Numbered from the stretch's first letter, positions 1 through 8,160 are shown. The stretch: DNA of 64,000 nucleotides from an uncultured Myxococcales bacterium (GCA_937980205.1 CALJKW010000021.1:186001-250000), one strand, 5' to 3'. Notes: generated by a model not told the origin, from the letters alone. Program-made: numbers and translations.

Positions 1-38
1 AAGCGAGGAGAACCCCCAACACCGTCGAGGAGCCCGTC

Positions 39-671
39 ATGTCGCAGCCGCGTCCCATCACCCGTCTGAAGGAATCGCCTGAAGCCCTGGTACCGACCGA
101 AGAGGCGGTGCGGGCCTGGGTCCGCGAGGAGCTCGAGCTCCGGGTGGGCGACCGCTTCGAGCAGCTCGAGAAAGAGGTCGCGCGCCTCGCGCCGCGCACG
201 GTGGGCAATCGCGCCACCATCGTGGTGTTCAGCGCCGAGCTGGACAAGGTGGTGGCGGCGCTGGTGATCGCGACCGGCGCGGCGGCGATGGGGATGGAGG
301 TGTCGCTGTTCCACACGTTCGGGGGGCTCAACGTCCTGCGGAAGGGGCGTCGCTTCGACGGGAAGGACGTCGTCGAGAAGGCGCTGACCGCGCTGACGCC
401 GGCGGGCCTGTCGGAGCTCAAGCCGTCGCACCTCAACTTCGGGGGCGTGGGGGCCAAGCTCTTCCGCGGGCGGATGAAGAAGAACGGCGTGCAGTCTCCG
501 GAGGAGCTGTTCGAGCTGGCCCGCGAGCTGGGCGTGAAGCTCCTCGCCTGTCAGATGTCGATGGAGGTGCTGGGCATCGGCAAGGACGAGCTCATCGACG
601 GGGTCGAGGTCGCGGGAGTCGGCGCGTACCTGGGCGACGCCGCGGACTCGAAGGTGACCCTGTTCGTGTGA
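39..671 (+). CDS. DsrE/DsrF/DrsH-like sulfur-carrier family protein
   Basis: This 210-aa soluble protein has a C-terminal DsrE-like fold of about 150 residues. It starts near the stretch TIVVFSAELDKVVAALVIAT and has the family's late conserved cysteine in LLACQMSMEVLGI. An N-terminal helical extension of about 50 residues precedes the domain. Family members carry or relay protein-bound persulfide, or are peroxiredoxin-like. It heads a same-strand run of rhodanese-MBL, TusA and two sulfur-anion exporter genes, so a role in sulfane-sulfur handling is likely. The ATG follows a GAGGAG ribosome site at 27-32. The domain is clear; the exact substrate is inferred. Confidence 0.8.
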   Translation: MSQPRPITRLKESPEALVPTEEAVRAWVREELELRVGDRFEQLEKEVARLAPRTVGNRATIVVFSAELDKVVAALVIATGAAAMGMEVSLFHTFGGLNVLRKGRRFDGKDVVEKALTALTPAGLSELKPSHLNFGGVGAKLFRGRMKKNGVQSPEELFELARELGVKLLACQMSMEVLGIGKDELIDGVEVAGVGAYLGDAADSKVTLFV

Positions 672-718
672 ACCCGAAGCGGGCCCGCGCGGCTCAAACC
701 CACCTGGAGCGTGCAGTC

Positions 719-1939
719 ATGAACGAGACCTCATCGAAGAAAGAGCTGTCGGTGCACGAGCTGTACGAGCGGCTGTACCGGCCCGAAGAAGCGAAGCGCT
801 GGTTCCTGCTCGACGTCCGCAACGAGGACGAGACGAAGGGTTGGCGGGTCGAAGGGCCCGCGCCGGTGCCCTACGTGAACGTGCCGTACTTCGCCTTCAT
901 CGACGACCCCGAGGCGGCGCTGAAGAGGGTGCCGGCAGATCTGGGCGAGGCGGTCGTGGTCTGCGCGAAGGGCAGCTCGTCGGAGTTCGTCGCCGAGGTG
1001 CTGCGCGACGCGGGCCGGCCGGCGGTGAACGTGGCGGGCGGGATGATCGCGTGGGGCGACTTCCACGTGCCGCTGCGCGTGCCCGTCGAAGCGGACGCGG
1101 AGGGCCGGTTCGAGCTGTGGCAGTTCAACCGGTACGGCAAGGGCTGCCTCTCGTACGTGGTGATCGCTCGAGGTGAGGCGATCGTCGTCGACCCGTCGCG
1201 CTTCCCCGAGCTGTACGAGCGCTTCGCGCGATCGCGCGGGGCCAAGATCGTCGAGGTGCTCGAGACGCACGTGCACGCAGACCACCTGTCGGGTGGCGCG
1301 CAGCTCGCGAAGCGCAACGGCGCGCGGTACCGCGTGCTGAACGCGAACGGCGCGGAGCCGACGCTGGGCGTGGCCCTGTCTCCGCTCGAAGGGAACCTCG
1401 AGATCCGCCTGGGCGGTGAGCAGGGCGTGACGGTCTCGGCGAAGGCGCTGCGGACGCCGGGGCACACGCCGGGCTCGACGTCGTACCTGGTGGACGGCCG
1501 CTACCTGCTGTCGGGCGACACGCTGTTCGTGCAGGGCGTGGGCCGGCCGGACCTCGGCGGGCACGTCGACGCCTGGGGCCGCGCGCTGTTCCACTCGCTC
1601 AAGGACGTGGTGTCGGCGCTGCCCGACGACGTGCAGATTCTGCCGGCGCACTTCGGCAGCTACGAGGAAGCGGACGCGCGCGGCCTGGTGCACGGGAAGC
1701 TCGGCGAGCTGCGGGCGAAGAGCCCCGAGCTGGCCATCTCGGACGAGGACGAGTTCGTGCGCGCGATGCGCGCGGGCGTGAAAGAGGCGCCGGCCATCTA
1801 CGGCGAGATCGTCAAGGCGAACCTCGGGCTCGTGGACCCCGGCGACAAGGCCGGCGAGTGGGAGCTCGGCAAGAACGAATGTGCGGCGACTGCCGCCAAG
1901 CGGCGCGCGCACGCCGAAGTGCGCGGCATGAACCGATAA
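719..1939 (+). CDS. Rhodanese-MBL-fold sulfurtransferase/persulfide dioxygenase-like protein
   Basis: This protein has about 406 residues. The N-terminal third is a rhodanese domain with the candidate active cysteine in VVVCAKGSSSE. It is followed by a metallo-beta-lactamase-fold domain with the metal motif THVHADH, then TPGHTPGS, GDTLF and PAHF. MBL-rhodanese proteins of this kind include persulfide dioxygenases that oxidise glutathione persulfide to sulfite. The domain order here is rhodanese first. The open frame extends back to 668, but ATG 719 has a Shine-Dalgarno CTGGAG at 703-708 and avoids overlap with the DsrE-like gene. Sulfite made here could be exported by the downstream transporters. 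Confidence 0.85.
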   Translation: MNETSSKKELSVHELYERLYRPEEAKRWFLLDVRNEDETKGWRVEGPAPVPYVNVPYFAFIDDPEAALKRVPADLGEAVVVCAKGSSSEFVAEVLRDAGRPAVNVAGGMIAWGDFHVPLRVPVEADAEGRFELWQFNRYGKGCLSYVVIARGEAIVVDPSRFPELYERFARSRGAKIVEVLETHVHADHLSGGAQLAKRNGARYRVLNANGAEPTLGVALSPLEGNLEIRLGGEQGVTVSAKALRTPGHTPGSTSYLVDGRYLLSGDTLFVQGVGRPDLGGHVDAWGRALFHSLKDVVSALPDDVQILPAHFGSYEEADARGLVHGKLGELRAKSPELAISDEDEFVRAMRAGVKEAPAIYGEIVKANLGLVDPGDKAGEWELGKNECAATAAKRRAHAEVRGMNR

Positions 1940-1951
1940 CTGGAGGACGTC

Positions 1952-2200
1952 ATGGAAGAAGCGGTGCTCGACGTGCGCGGGCTGAAGTGCCCGATGCCGA
2001 TCGTGAAGGCGAAGAAGAAGCTGCAGGAGATCGCCACGGGCCAGCGGCTCAAGGTGATCGCGACCGACCCGGGCTCGGTGCTCGACTTCCAGGGCTGGGC
2101 GAAGACGAACGCCGCGGCGTTCGCGCTGGTCGCGCAGGCCCAGGAGAAGGACGAGGGCGGGCGGGACCTCTACGTCCACACGCTGCAGCGGAAGGGCTAA
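1952..2200 (+). CDS. TusA-family sulfurtransferase
   Basis: This 82-aa protein is a complete TusA/SirA-like domain. The signature LKCPMPIVKAKK places the sulfur-carrying cysteine at residue 13, and the family helix SVLDFQGWAKTN follows. TusA proteins pass persulfide sulfur between partners. It lies 12 nt after the rhodanese-MBL gene with a TGGAGG ribosome site just upstream, so it is co-transcribed. Here it is most likely part of sulfane-sulfur detoxification rather than tRNA thiolation, because no Tus/Mnm genes are nearby. Confidence 0.9.
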   Translation: MEEAVLDVRGLKCPMPIVKAKKKLQEIATGQRLKVIATDPGSVLDFQGWAKTNAAAFALVAQAQEKDEGGRDLYVHTLQRKG

Positions 2201-2207
2201 AGAGCCG

Positions 2208-3284
2208 ATGAGCGCGCCTCAAGACGCCGTGACGCTGCCCTCGGTGGCGGCCAGCCCGGGGCCGGCCGGCCGGCCGTCGTGGCTGCGCAGGGTGTCGTCG
2301 CTGCTGCCCGGCATGGCGGCGGCGCTCGCCGTGGGGCTGGTGGCGTACGCGGTGTCGTCGAAGACTCCGGCGTTGAGCCCGCTCATCTGGTCGGTCGTGC
2401 TGGGCGCGGTGATCGCGAACACGGGGCGGCTGCCGAAGCGGCTGGCGCCGGGCATCGCGTTCGCGGCGAAGCAGGTGCTGAGGCTCGCGGTGGGGCTGCT
2501 CGGCCTGCGGCTCGCGCTGACCCAGGTGCTCGCGGTGGGCCCGAAGGGCGTGCTGCTGGTGCTCGCCGCGGTCGGCGGGACGTTCGCGTTCAGCGCCTGG
2601 CTGGGCCGGCGCGCCGGCGTGAAGGGCCCGCTGAGCACGGTGCTGGCGGCCGGCACGTCGATCTGCGGGGCCGCGGCGATCGTCGCCATCTCGAGCGCGG
2701 TCGACGCGGAAGAAGAGGACGTCGCGGTCGGAGTCGGCGCGGTCACGCTGTGGGGCACGGTGGCGATGCTCCTTTACCCGCTGCTCGGCACGCTGCTCGG
2801 GCTGAGCGCCGTGCAGTTCGGGCTGTGGTCCGGCGCGTCGATTCACGAGGTGGCGCAGGTGGTGGGCGCGGCGTTCAGCTTCGGCAGCGCGACCGGCACG
2901 ACGGGCGCGGTGGAGCTGGCGACGGTGGTGAAGCTCGGGCGGGTGCTGATGCTGGCGCCGATGGCGCTGATCCTGGCGCTGCTGTTCCGCCGGAAGCGGT
3001 CGGGCAAGCCGGGCGCGAAGGTGCCGCTGGTCCCGTGGTTCATCGTGCTGTTCATCGCGACCGCGGCGCTGCGCTCGCTCGGGGTGCTGCCTTCGGGCGT
3101 GGTCGACGGCGTGGTGAAGGCCGACACGCTGCTGCTCGCGGTGGCGATGGCGGGGCTGGGGCTGGACCTGAAGTGGTCGAAGGTTCGCGCGGCCGGCTTG
3201 AAGCCGCTGTGGGTGACGGGCCTGTCGACGCTGTTCATCGCCGCGACGACGTTCGCGCTGATGTGGGCGACGTCGGGCGGCTGA
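2208..3284 (+). CDS. YeiH/UPF0324 family putative sulfate exporter
   Basis: This 358-aa membrane protein has about ten hydrophobic helices, after an N-terminal tail of about 20 residues. Family landmarks are AVLGAVIANTG-like and LRLAVGLLGLRLAL in the first half, the GTSICGAAAI stretch, and GASIHEVAQVVGAAFSFG. These are typical of UPF0324/YeiH. The family is annotated as putative sulfate exporters, although biochemical proof is thin. The start lies 7 nt after tusA. Its position between tusA and a TauE exporter supports anion efflux linked to sulfur oxidation. Confidence 0.85.
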   Translation: MSAPQDAVTLPSVAASPGPAGRPSWLRRVSSLLPGMAAALAVGLVAYAVSSKTPALSPLIWSVVLGAVIANTGRLPKRLAPGIAFAAKQVLRLAVGLLGLRLALTQVLAVGPKGVLLVLAAVGGTFAFSAWLGRRAGVKGPLSTVLAAGTSICGAAAIVAISSAVDAEEEDVAVGVGAVTLWGTVAMLLYPLLGTLLGLSAVQFGLWSGASIHEVAQVVGAAFSFGSATGTTGAVELATVVKLGRVLMLAPMALILALLFRRKRSGKPGAKVPLVPWFIVLFIATAALRSLGVLPSGVVDGVVKADTLLLAVAMAGLGLDLKWSKVRAAGLKPLWVTGLSTLFIAATTFALMWATSGG

Positions 3285-3316
3285 ACCACCGGCGGCCTGG
3301 CGCGGCTCCAACGCTC

Positions 3317-4057
3317 ATGAGTGTCGCGGTGCTCCTGGCTTCGGCGGTGATCGGCGTCGTGCTCGGCGCGCTCGGCGGAGGTGGAGCGGTGCTGGCGATG
3401 CCGATTCTGCTCTACGTGGCGCGGGTGCCGCCGCGCGAGGCGATCGCGACGTCGCTCGTGGTCGTCGGCGCGACGAGCGCGGTCGGGGCGTGGCTGAAGG
3501 CGCGGCGGGGCGAGGTGCGCGTGAAGCAGGCGCTCGTCTTCGCGGGCGCGGGCGTGCTGGGCGCGCTGGCGGGCGCGTGGGTCGGCGCGATGCTGGCGCC
3601 GCGGCTGCTGATCGTCGCGTTCGCGGCCCTGATGCTGGTGTCCGCGGTGATGATGGCGCGGCCGGTGAAGGACCGCCGGCCCGACCTCAGGCCGTGGCTC
3701 GTGGTGCCGGTCGGCCTCGCCTCGGGCTTCATCACCGGCGCGGTGGGGGCCGGCGGAGGCTTCATCGTCGTGCCGGCGCTGACGCTGGTGCTGGGCGTGC
3801 CGATGCGCGAGGCGACCGGCACGTCGCTGCTGGTGATCGCGCTGCAGTCTGCCGTCGCGGCGGCCGCGCAGCTCGGCCACGTTCGGGTCGACCTCGCCCT
3901 GGCGGCGGGGATGGCCGTGGCGGCCGTCGGGGGCGTGCTGCTGGGCAGCCGGCTGGGGCGAGCGCTTCCGGTCGCCGGGCTGCGGCGTGGCTTCGCCGGG
4001 CTGATGGTGGTGGCGGCCGTGTACCTGGCGGGACGTACCCTGGTCGCAGGCGCTTGA
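3317..4057 (+). CDS. TauE/SafE-family sulfite exporter
   Basis: This 246-aa protein has about eight membrane segments arranged as an internal duplication. The repeats are GALGGGGAVLAMPILLY near the N-terminus and AVGAGGGFIVVPALTLV in the second half, each followed by an EA-containing loop (REAIATSL and REATGTSL). This is the TauE/SafE pattern. The family exports sulfite and related sulfonates. The frame is open far upstream, but ATG 3317 gives the usual family N-terminus and starts 32 nt after the YeiH-like gene. It ends the sulfur cluster. Confidence 0.85.
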   Translation: MSVAVLLASAVIGVVLGALGGGGAVLAMPILLYVARVPPREAIATSLVVVGATSAVGAWLKARRGEVRVKQALVFAGAGVLGALAGAWVGAMLAPRLLIVAFAALMLVSAVMMARPVKDRRPDLRPWLVVPVGLASGFITGAVGAGGGFIVVPALTLVLGVPMREATGTSLLVIALQSAVAAAAQLGHVRVDLALAAGMAVAAVGGVLLGSRLGRALPVAGLRRGFAGLMVVAAVYLAGRTLVAGA

Positions 4058-4097
4058 CGGGGGTGACGCAGGCCAGCGAACCCTGGTCGCCACGGGT

Positions 4098-4113
4098 TGG
4101 CTCTGACCGTGCA
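4098..4113 (+). promoter_or_regulatory. Weak -24/-12 (sigma54-like) promoter candidate for DUF302 gene
   Basis: GG at 4099-4100 and GC at 4111-4112 give GG-N10-GC in TGGCTCTGACCGTGCA. An imperfect half-palindrome ACGCA-GGCCA-GCGAA lies at 4066-4080. It matches the promoter family described elsewhere in the window only partly. Confidence 0.25.
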
Positions 4114-4145
4114 ATGGTCTCGAGGAGACGAAAGGAGCGCGTGCC

Positions 4146-4532
4146 ATGGAGCTGGGGATCAAGAAGACGCTGAAGGGCGCCTACGAGGACGCCGTCGCGA
4201 AGGTGACGGCCGGGCTGAAGGAGGAGGGCTTCGGCGTGCTCACCGAGATCGACGTGAAGGAGACGCTGCAGAAGAAGCTCGGCGTGCCGTTCCGCAGGTA
4301 CCGCATCCTGGGGGCGTGCAACCCGGTGCTCGCGCACGAGGCGCTTCAGAAGAACCTCGGTGTCGGCGTGATGATGCCGTGCAACGTCGTGGTCTACGAA
4401 GACGACGACGGCGGGGTGGTGGTGACCGCGGTCGACCCGCTGCAGACGGCTGCAGTACAGGCAGGCCCGGAGCTGAAGGCCTTCGCCGAAGGTGTGCGCG
4501 AGCGGCTCGCTCGCGTCATGCAGCGGCTGTGA
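4146..4532 (+). CDS. DUF302 domain protein
   Basis: This 128-aa soluble protein is a single DUF302 domain. The hallmark is GACNPVLAHEALQKN followed by GVMMPCNVVVYED. DUF302 proteins are small, often linked to thiol or sulfur oxidation clusters, and have no established reaction. The start is ATG 4146 with the strong ribosome site AAAGGAG at 4130-4136. An 88-nt gap separates it from the TauE gene and holds a weak sigma54-like element, so it may be a separate unit. Its position next to sulfur genes fits the usual family neighbourhood. Confidence 0.85.
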   Translation: MELGIKKTLKGAYEDAVAKVTAGLKEEGFGVLTEIDVKETLQKKLGVPFRRYRILGACNPVLAHEALQKNLGVGVMMPCNVVVYEDDDGGVVVTAVDPLQTAAVQAGPELKAFAEGVRERLARVMQRL

Positions 4533-4575
4533 GGCGTCATCGGGGCTCGCGCGGCCTCTGAGGCGAAGGACGCAG

Positions 4576-5235
4576 TCAGGGCAGCGCGACGGCCTCTTTG
4601 GCGCGGCTGCGTGAGACCGGCGCGACGCGGCGCCGGCAGCACTCGGGCATCTCGCGGCGCAGCAGCGCGATCGCCCGCTCGGCCTTGTGGACGAAATTCG
4701 CCGAGCTCTCGACGACGTAGCGCCGGGGGTGCCCGGCCCAGGCGAGGGCGATGCGCTCGTCGATGGCGGCGGCCTCGGCGGCGGTCTCGATGCGCGCGGG
4801 GTTGGTGCTGAGCGTGTAGCCGTCGCCCGCGGGCGGCGTGCGCAGGTGGATCACGGCGTCGTAGCGGGCGAGCTCGGCCTCACGAGAGATGCCGAGCTGC
4901 TCGAAGAAGTCGGCGGGGCCGGGCCAGTACGCCAGGCCGTCGACCGTGCCGCGATCGCACAGGACGATGGCGGGCTCCGACTCGGCGTCCGCGACGTTCT
5001 CGAGCTCGCGCTGCACGGCGAAGATGGCGCGCTGCGTGGCGGCGCGGGCCAGCAGCGTCGCGCCGCGCCTGAAGCCGCCGTGGAAGAGGATGCTCGCCGA
5101 CTCGGGCAGCACGTCGACGTGGCGACACAGGTGCTGGCGCACGAGCTCGAGCACGGCCGTCTTGCCGGCGCCGGGGCCTCCGGTGAGCACGATGCGCTTG
5201 CGGTGGTGAGACGCGGTACAGCCGCAGTCGATCAT
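4576..5235 (-). CDS. AAA-family ATP/GTP-binding protein (NadR/Ttd14-like)
   Basis: This 219-aa P-loop protein has Walker A GGPGAGKT at residues 19-26, a Walker-B-like AIVLCDRG and a late Arg/His-rich helix (WAGHPRRYVVES). The layout matches the AAA_28 family of small predicted nucleoside or nucleotide kinases. It lies 33 nt downstream of the hemerythrin gene on the same strand and is probably transcribed with it from the promoter at 5696-5711. The substrate is unknown. Confidence 0.7.
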   Translation of the reverse strand: MIDCGCTASHHRKRIVLTGGPGAGKTAVLELVRQHLCRHVDVLPESASILFHGGFRRGATLLARAATQRAIFAVQRELENVADAESEPAIVLCDRGTVDGLAYWPGPADFFEQLGISREAELARYDAVIHLRTPPAGDGYTLSTNPARIETAAEAAAIDERIALAWAGHPRRYVVESSANFVHKAERAIALLRREMPECCRRRVAPVSRSRAKEAVALP

Positions 5236-5268
5236 GAGGGGCGCTCCCTCGGCGCGCGGCCGCCGGGC

Positions 5269-5682
5269 TCAGGGCATACCGGGCGAGGCATGGCGTCCTT
5301 CGTCGGGCTGCGAGGACGGCAAGAGGCGCTCTTCGGTGGCCTGGTGCGCCTTCAGCAGGCGGTCGAGCGCGTCGAGGTGGGAGCAGAACGTGGGGTAGTC
5401 GGCCTCCGTCAGCGCGGCGCCGAGGTGGCGCAGCTCGGCGACGAGGCCGCGGTGCTGCGCGCGGATCAGGTCGAGCACGTGGCCGGGGTCGCCGGTGCGC
5501 CGCTCGTACTCGGGGAAGGTCACGGACTCTTCGTGCTCGAGGTGCGCTTCGAGCAGCCGCCGGAACTCGCGGAACGCGCGGGTCGCAGGCCCGAAGCTGC
5601 GGCGCTGGGCGAGGTACTCGACGACGCCGAGCGCGCGATCGAGCTCGCGGTGCTCCAGGTCGACGTGCGGTTCCGTGCTCAC
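5269..5682 (-). CDS. Hemerythrin HHE-domain protein
   Basis: This 137-aa protein is a four-helix HHE domain. It has spaced metal-ligand motifs: an early H in DLEHRELDRAL, HLEHEESVTFPEYE, and QHRGLVAELRHL, followed by LLKAHQATEERLLP. Such proteins bind a non-haem di-iron site and respond to oxygen, NO or iron. The long open frame upstream has no domain content. GTG 5682 fits the start of homology and lies 14 nt from the -12 element of a sigma54-like promoter. It is divergent from lemA and probably leads an operon with the AAA protein. Confidence 0.75.
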   Translation of the reverse strand: MSTEPHVDLEHRELDRALGVVEYLAQRRSFGPATRAFREFRRLLEAHLEHEESVTFPEYERRTGDPGHVLDLIRAQHRGLVAELRHLGAALTEADYPTFCSHLDALDRLLKAHQATEERLLPSSQPDEGRHASPGMP

Positions 5683-5695
5683 ACCACAAAGCGCC

Positions 5696-5756
5696 TTCAA
5701 GGCGGGTGCCAGGGAGGCCGTGGGCGGGCGTGCGCCGGGTGGCGCAACGCCTGCGA
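5696..5756 (-). promoter_or_regulatory. Palindrome plus -24/-12 promoter for hemerythrin operon
   Basis: On the minus strand TGGCACC-N4-TTGAA covers 5711-5696 (GG-N10-GA, close to the sigma54 consensus). The palindrome-like GCGCA-ACGCC-TGCGA is at 5742-5756, 30 nt upstream. The mirror arrangement serves lemA from a second palindrome at 5772-5786. Confidence 0.45.
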
Positions 5757-5771
5757 CGCGCCGAGGGGCGA

Positions 5772-5831
5772 GCGCAGCGTGTGCGCCTCGACGCGAGGCG
5801 GCCGTCGGCGCGGCGCGGCACCCGTCTTGCG
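5772..5831 (+). promoter_or_regulatory. Palindrome plus -24/-12 promoter for lemA operon
   Basis: A perfect GCGCA-GCGTG-TGCGC lies at 5772-5786, then 29 nt, then CGGCACC-CGTC-TTGCG at 5816-5831 with GG-N10-GC spacing. A ribosome site AGGAG (5846-5850) and ATG 5857 follow. Confidence 0.55.
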
Positions 5832-5856
5832 ACGCACGTGGCTTCAGGAGACCTCC

Positions 5857-6495
5857 ATGAATGCCACGCAGACGGAAACGGTGATGTCGCGGACCCGGCG
5901 GAGCATCGGCCCCGGCCTGGGGATCATCCTCACGTTCGGGGTGCTGTTCATGTTGATCGCGGGCGGGACCGCGGGCTCGTACAACGATCTCGTTCGGCTC
6001 GATCAATCGGTGCAGGCGCAGTGGGCGCAGGTCGAGAACGCGTACCAGCGCCGCGCCGACCTGGTGCCGGCGCTGGTGCAGACGGTGAAGGGCGCCGCGA
6101 GCTTCGAGAGAGAGACGCTGCTCGAGGTGACCCAGGCGCGCGCGCGGATCCAGCAGCCGGCCGGGCGGGCTCCGGGCGCCGCGGAGCTCGAGCAGTACCA
6201 GCGCTCGCAGGACGAGCTGGGCGTCGCGCTGCAGCGGCTCATGGTGGTGGTCGAGGCGTACCCGCAGCTGCGGGCGACCGAGGCGTTCCGAGACCTGCAG
6301 GCGCAGCTCGAGGGCACGGAGAACCGCATCGCGACCGAGCGCATGCGCTTCAACCAGGCGGCGCAGGAGTTCAACACCACGCGCAACCGGTTCCCGACGA
6401 ACGTGTTCGCGAGCGTGTTCGGTGAGCGGTTTCGGGAGAAGGCGTACTTCCGCGCGCGGGCGGACGCGCAGCTGCCGCCCAAGGTGCAGTTCTGA
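5857..6495 (+). CDS. LemA family protein
   Basis: This 212-aa protein has one N-terminal membrane helix (GLGIILTFGVLFMLIAGG). It continues into the LemA signature SYNDLVRLDQSVQAQWAQVENAYQRRADLVPALVQTVKG and a long coiled four-helix ectodomain. The conserved end FNTTRNRFPTNVFA is also present. Its molecular function is unsettled; it is often paired with TPM proteins. The ATG has AGGAG 6 nt upstream. The stop overlaps the next start (TGATG), so it is translationally coupled to the TPM gene. Confidence 0.9.
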   Translation: MNATQTETVMSRTRRSIGPGLGIILTFGVLFMLIAGGTAGSYNDLVRLDQSVQAQWAQVENAYQRRADLVPALVQTVKGAASFERETLLEVTQARARIQQPAGRAPGAAELEQYQRSQDELGVALQRLMVVVEAYPQLRATEAFRDLQAQLEGTENRIATERMRFNQAAQEFNTTRNRFPTNVFASVFGERFREKAYFRARADAQLPPKVQF

Positions 6496-7160
6496 TGCTC
6501 ACGGCGCTCGCCATCGTCGGGCTGCTCGCCGCGGTGCCGCCGGCGCCGGCGCGCTGGGTCACCGACGAGACGGGGCAGCTCGCCGTCGACGAGCGCGATG
6601 CGCTGAATCAGCAGCTCGAGGCGTTCGAGAAGGCCACCGGCCACCAGGTCGTGGTGTGGGTGGGCCGCACGACGGGCGGCGAGCCGATCGAAGACTGGGC
6701 CGTGCGCACGTTCGAGGCCTGGAAGGTCGGGCGGGCCAGGCTCGACGACGGCGCGGCGCTGTTCGTGATGCTCGACGATCGCGTGGCGCGCATCGAGGTG
6801 GGGTACGGGCTGGAAGAGCGGCTCACCGATGCGCAGAGCTCGCGCATTCTGCGCGAGGTGCTGATCCCCAAGATGCAGGCCGGCGACGCGACCGGTGGGG
6901 TGACCGGCGCGGCGCGCGCGATGATGTCGGCGCTGGGCGGCGCGCCCGAGTCGGCGCCGGCGGACGCGCAGCCGTCGCGAGCCCAGCTCTACTTCTTCGC
7001 GGTGGTCGCGGCGCTGCTCGTGGTCTTGTTCATCGTCAACCCGCGAGCCGCGTTCATGCTGCTCATGCTGTTGAGCTCGCGCCGTCGCGGAGGGCGCGTG
7101 GGCGGCTTTCACGGCGGCGGTGGACGTTCCGGAGGAGGCGGCGCCACCGGGCGCTGGTGA
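6495..7160 (+). CDS. TPM-domain (YgcG family) membrane protein
   Basis: This 221-aa protein has a signal peptide (about residues 1-19), then a TPM domain (WVTDETGQLAVDERDAL to about 150), one membrane helix (FFAVVAALLVVLFIV) and a glycine-rich tail. TPM domains are implicated in membrane-protein quality control or photosystem repair in plants. In bacteria they pair with LemA, as here. Its start overlaps the lemA stop. Confidence 0.85.
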   Translation: MLTALAIVGLLAAVPPAPARWVTDETGQLAVDERDALNQQLEAFEKATGHQVVVWVGRTTGGEPIEDWAVRTFEAWKVGRARLDDGAALFVMLDDRVARIEVGYGLEERLTDAQSSRILREVLIPKMQAGDATGGVTGAARAMMSALGGAPESAPADAQPSRAQLYFFAVVAALLVVLFIVNPRAAFMLLMLLSSRRRGGRVGGFHGGGGRSGGGGATGRW

Positions 7161-7163
7161 GCC

Positions 7164-7847
7164 ATGAAGACGACCTTGACCCGTTTTTCCGATCGCGCGG
7201 CGGCAGGACGAGAGCTCGGCGAGCAGCTCGCGATGGCGCGCGGCGGCGAAGTCCTGGTGTTCGGAGTTCCGCGCGGCGGAGTGGTGGTGGCCGCAGAGGT
7301 GGCGCGCGCGCTCGACGCTCCGCTGGACGTGCTGGTGACGCGGCGGCTGTACTCGCCGCACAACCCGAGCGCGGCGCTGGGGGCGGTCGCGGAGACCGGC
7401 GCGGTGTTCCTGAACGAGGCGATGGTGCGGTTCGCCGGCGTTCAACCGAGCGAGCTGACCGAGCCCATCATGCGCGAGGCGCTCGAGGTCGAGCGGCAGG
7501 CGCGCCGCTACCGCGAGGGGCGCAGCCGCCTCGAGGTCGAAGGGCGCATCGTGGTGCTCGTGGACGACGGCCTCATCACGGGCGCCACGGCGCGCGCGGC
7601 GATCATCGCGCTGCGGACGCTCAGCCCGAAGAGGCTGGTGCTCGCGGTTCCGCTCGCCGAGGCGGAGGGAGCCGAGGCGATTCGTCCCGCGGTGGACGCG
7701 CTGGTGGTGACGCACCAGCCGCCGGAGCTGGGCTCGCTGCCCCGCTGGTACGAGCACTTCGGGATCGTGTCGGACGGAGAGGTGATGGAGGTGCTGGCGC
7801 GCGGGCGCAGGGCCGCCGAGGCCGCGCTCGACGCCGCGCTGCCGTGA
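7164..7847 (+). CDS. Phosphoribosyltransferase-family protein
   Basis: This 227-aa type-I PRTase-like protein has the PRPP loop VLVDDGLITGATARAA at about residue 130 and an N-terminal FGVPRGGVVVAAEVA segment. This subgroup is often found with stress genes and shares its N-terminal motif with the PRTase half of the fusion at 43422-44780. The base or substrate is unknown. It begins 3 nt after the TPM stop, so it belongs to the lemA-TPM unit. Confidence 0.75.
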   Translation: MKTTLTRFSDRAAAGRELGEQLAMARGGEVLVFGVPRGGVVVAAEVARALDAPLDVLVTRRLYSPHNPSAALGAVAETGAVFLNEAMVRFAGVQPSELTEPIMREALEVERQARRYREGRSRLEVEGRIVVLVDDGLITGATARAAIIALRTLSPKRLVLAVPLAEAEGAEAIRPAVDALVVTHQPPELGSLPRWYEHFGIVSDGEVMEVLARGRRAAEAALDAALP

Positions 7848-7872
7848 GGTCGTGCGCGTCGTGGCCTCACGC

Positions 7873-7935
7873 GCGCAAGTCGTGCGCGCGCGCCGGGCTC
7901 GACCGCGCGACGCGGGGCGTGGCGTCGGCGTTGCA
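7873..7935 (+). promoter_or_regulatory. Palindrome plus -24/-12 promoter for DUF2892 gene
   Basis: A perfect GCGCA-AGTCG-TGCGC is at 7873-7887. After 32 nt comes TGGCGTC-GGCG-TTGCA at 7920-7935 (GG-N10-GC). GGAGG and ATG 7960 follow. Confidence 0.5.
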
Positions 7936-7959
7936 CCCTGCGTGCGGCGGAGGTGACCC

Positions 7960-8160
7960 ATGGTCACGAACGAAGGGAAGTTGGACAGGATCATCCGCGC
8001 GGTGCTCGGCATCGGCATCCTCGCGTTGGTCTTCGTGGGGCCGAAGACGCCGTGGGGCCTGTTGGGCCTGGTGCCGCTCGCCACGGCGTTCGTCGGGTTC
8101 TGCCCGCTGTACAAGCTGTTGGGCGTCAACACGTGCGGCCTGCCGCGCCGCAAGGCCTGA
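7960..8160 (+). CDS. DUF2892 (YgaP-like) small membrane protein
   Basis: This 66-aa protein has two short hydrophobic helices and a conserved core (GKLDRIIRAVLG, then CPLYKLLGVNTC). It matches the DUF2892 domain that forms the membrane part of YgaP-type rhodaneses. No rhodanese domain is attached. The two cysteines near the C-terminus are typical of the family. It has a strong ribosome site (GGAGG) and its own candidate sigma54-like promoter. Function is unknown beyond an association with sulfur and stress genes. Confidence 0.8.
   Translation: MVTNEGKLDRIIRAVLGIGILALVFVGPKTPWGLLGLVPLATAFVGFCPLYKLLGVNTCGLPRRKA

Noticed and set aside
731..2179. Minus-strand open frame of 482 codons over the rhodanese-MBL gene
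   Set aside because: Arg/His-rich shadow frame; the plus-strand frame has two clear domains.
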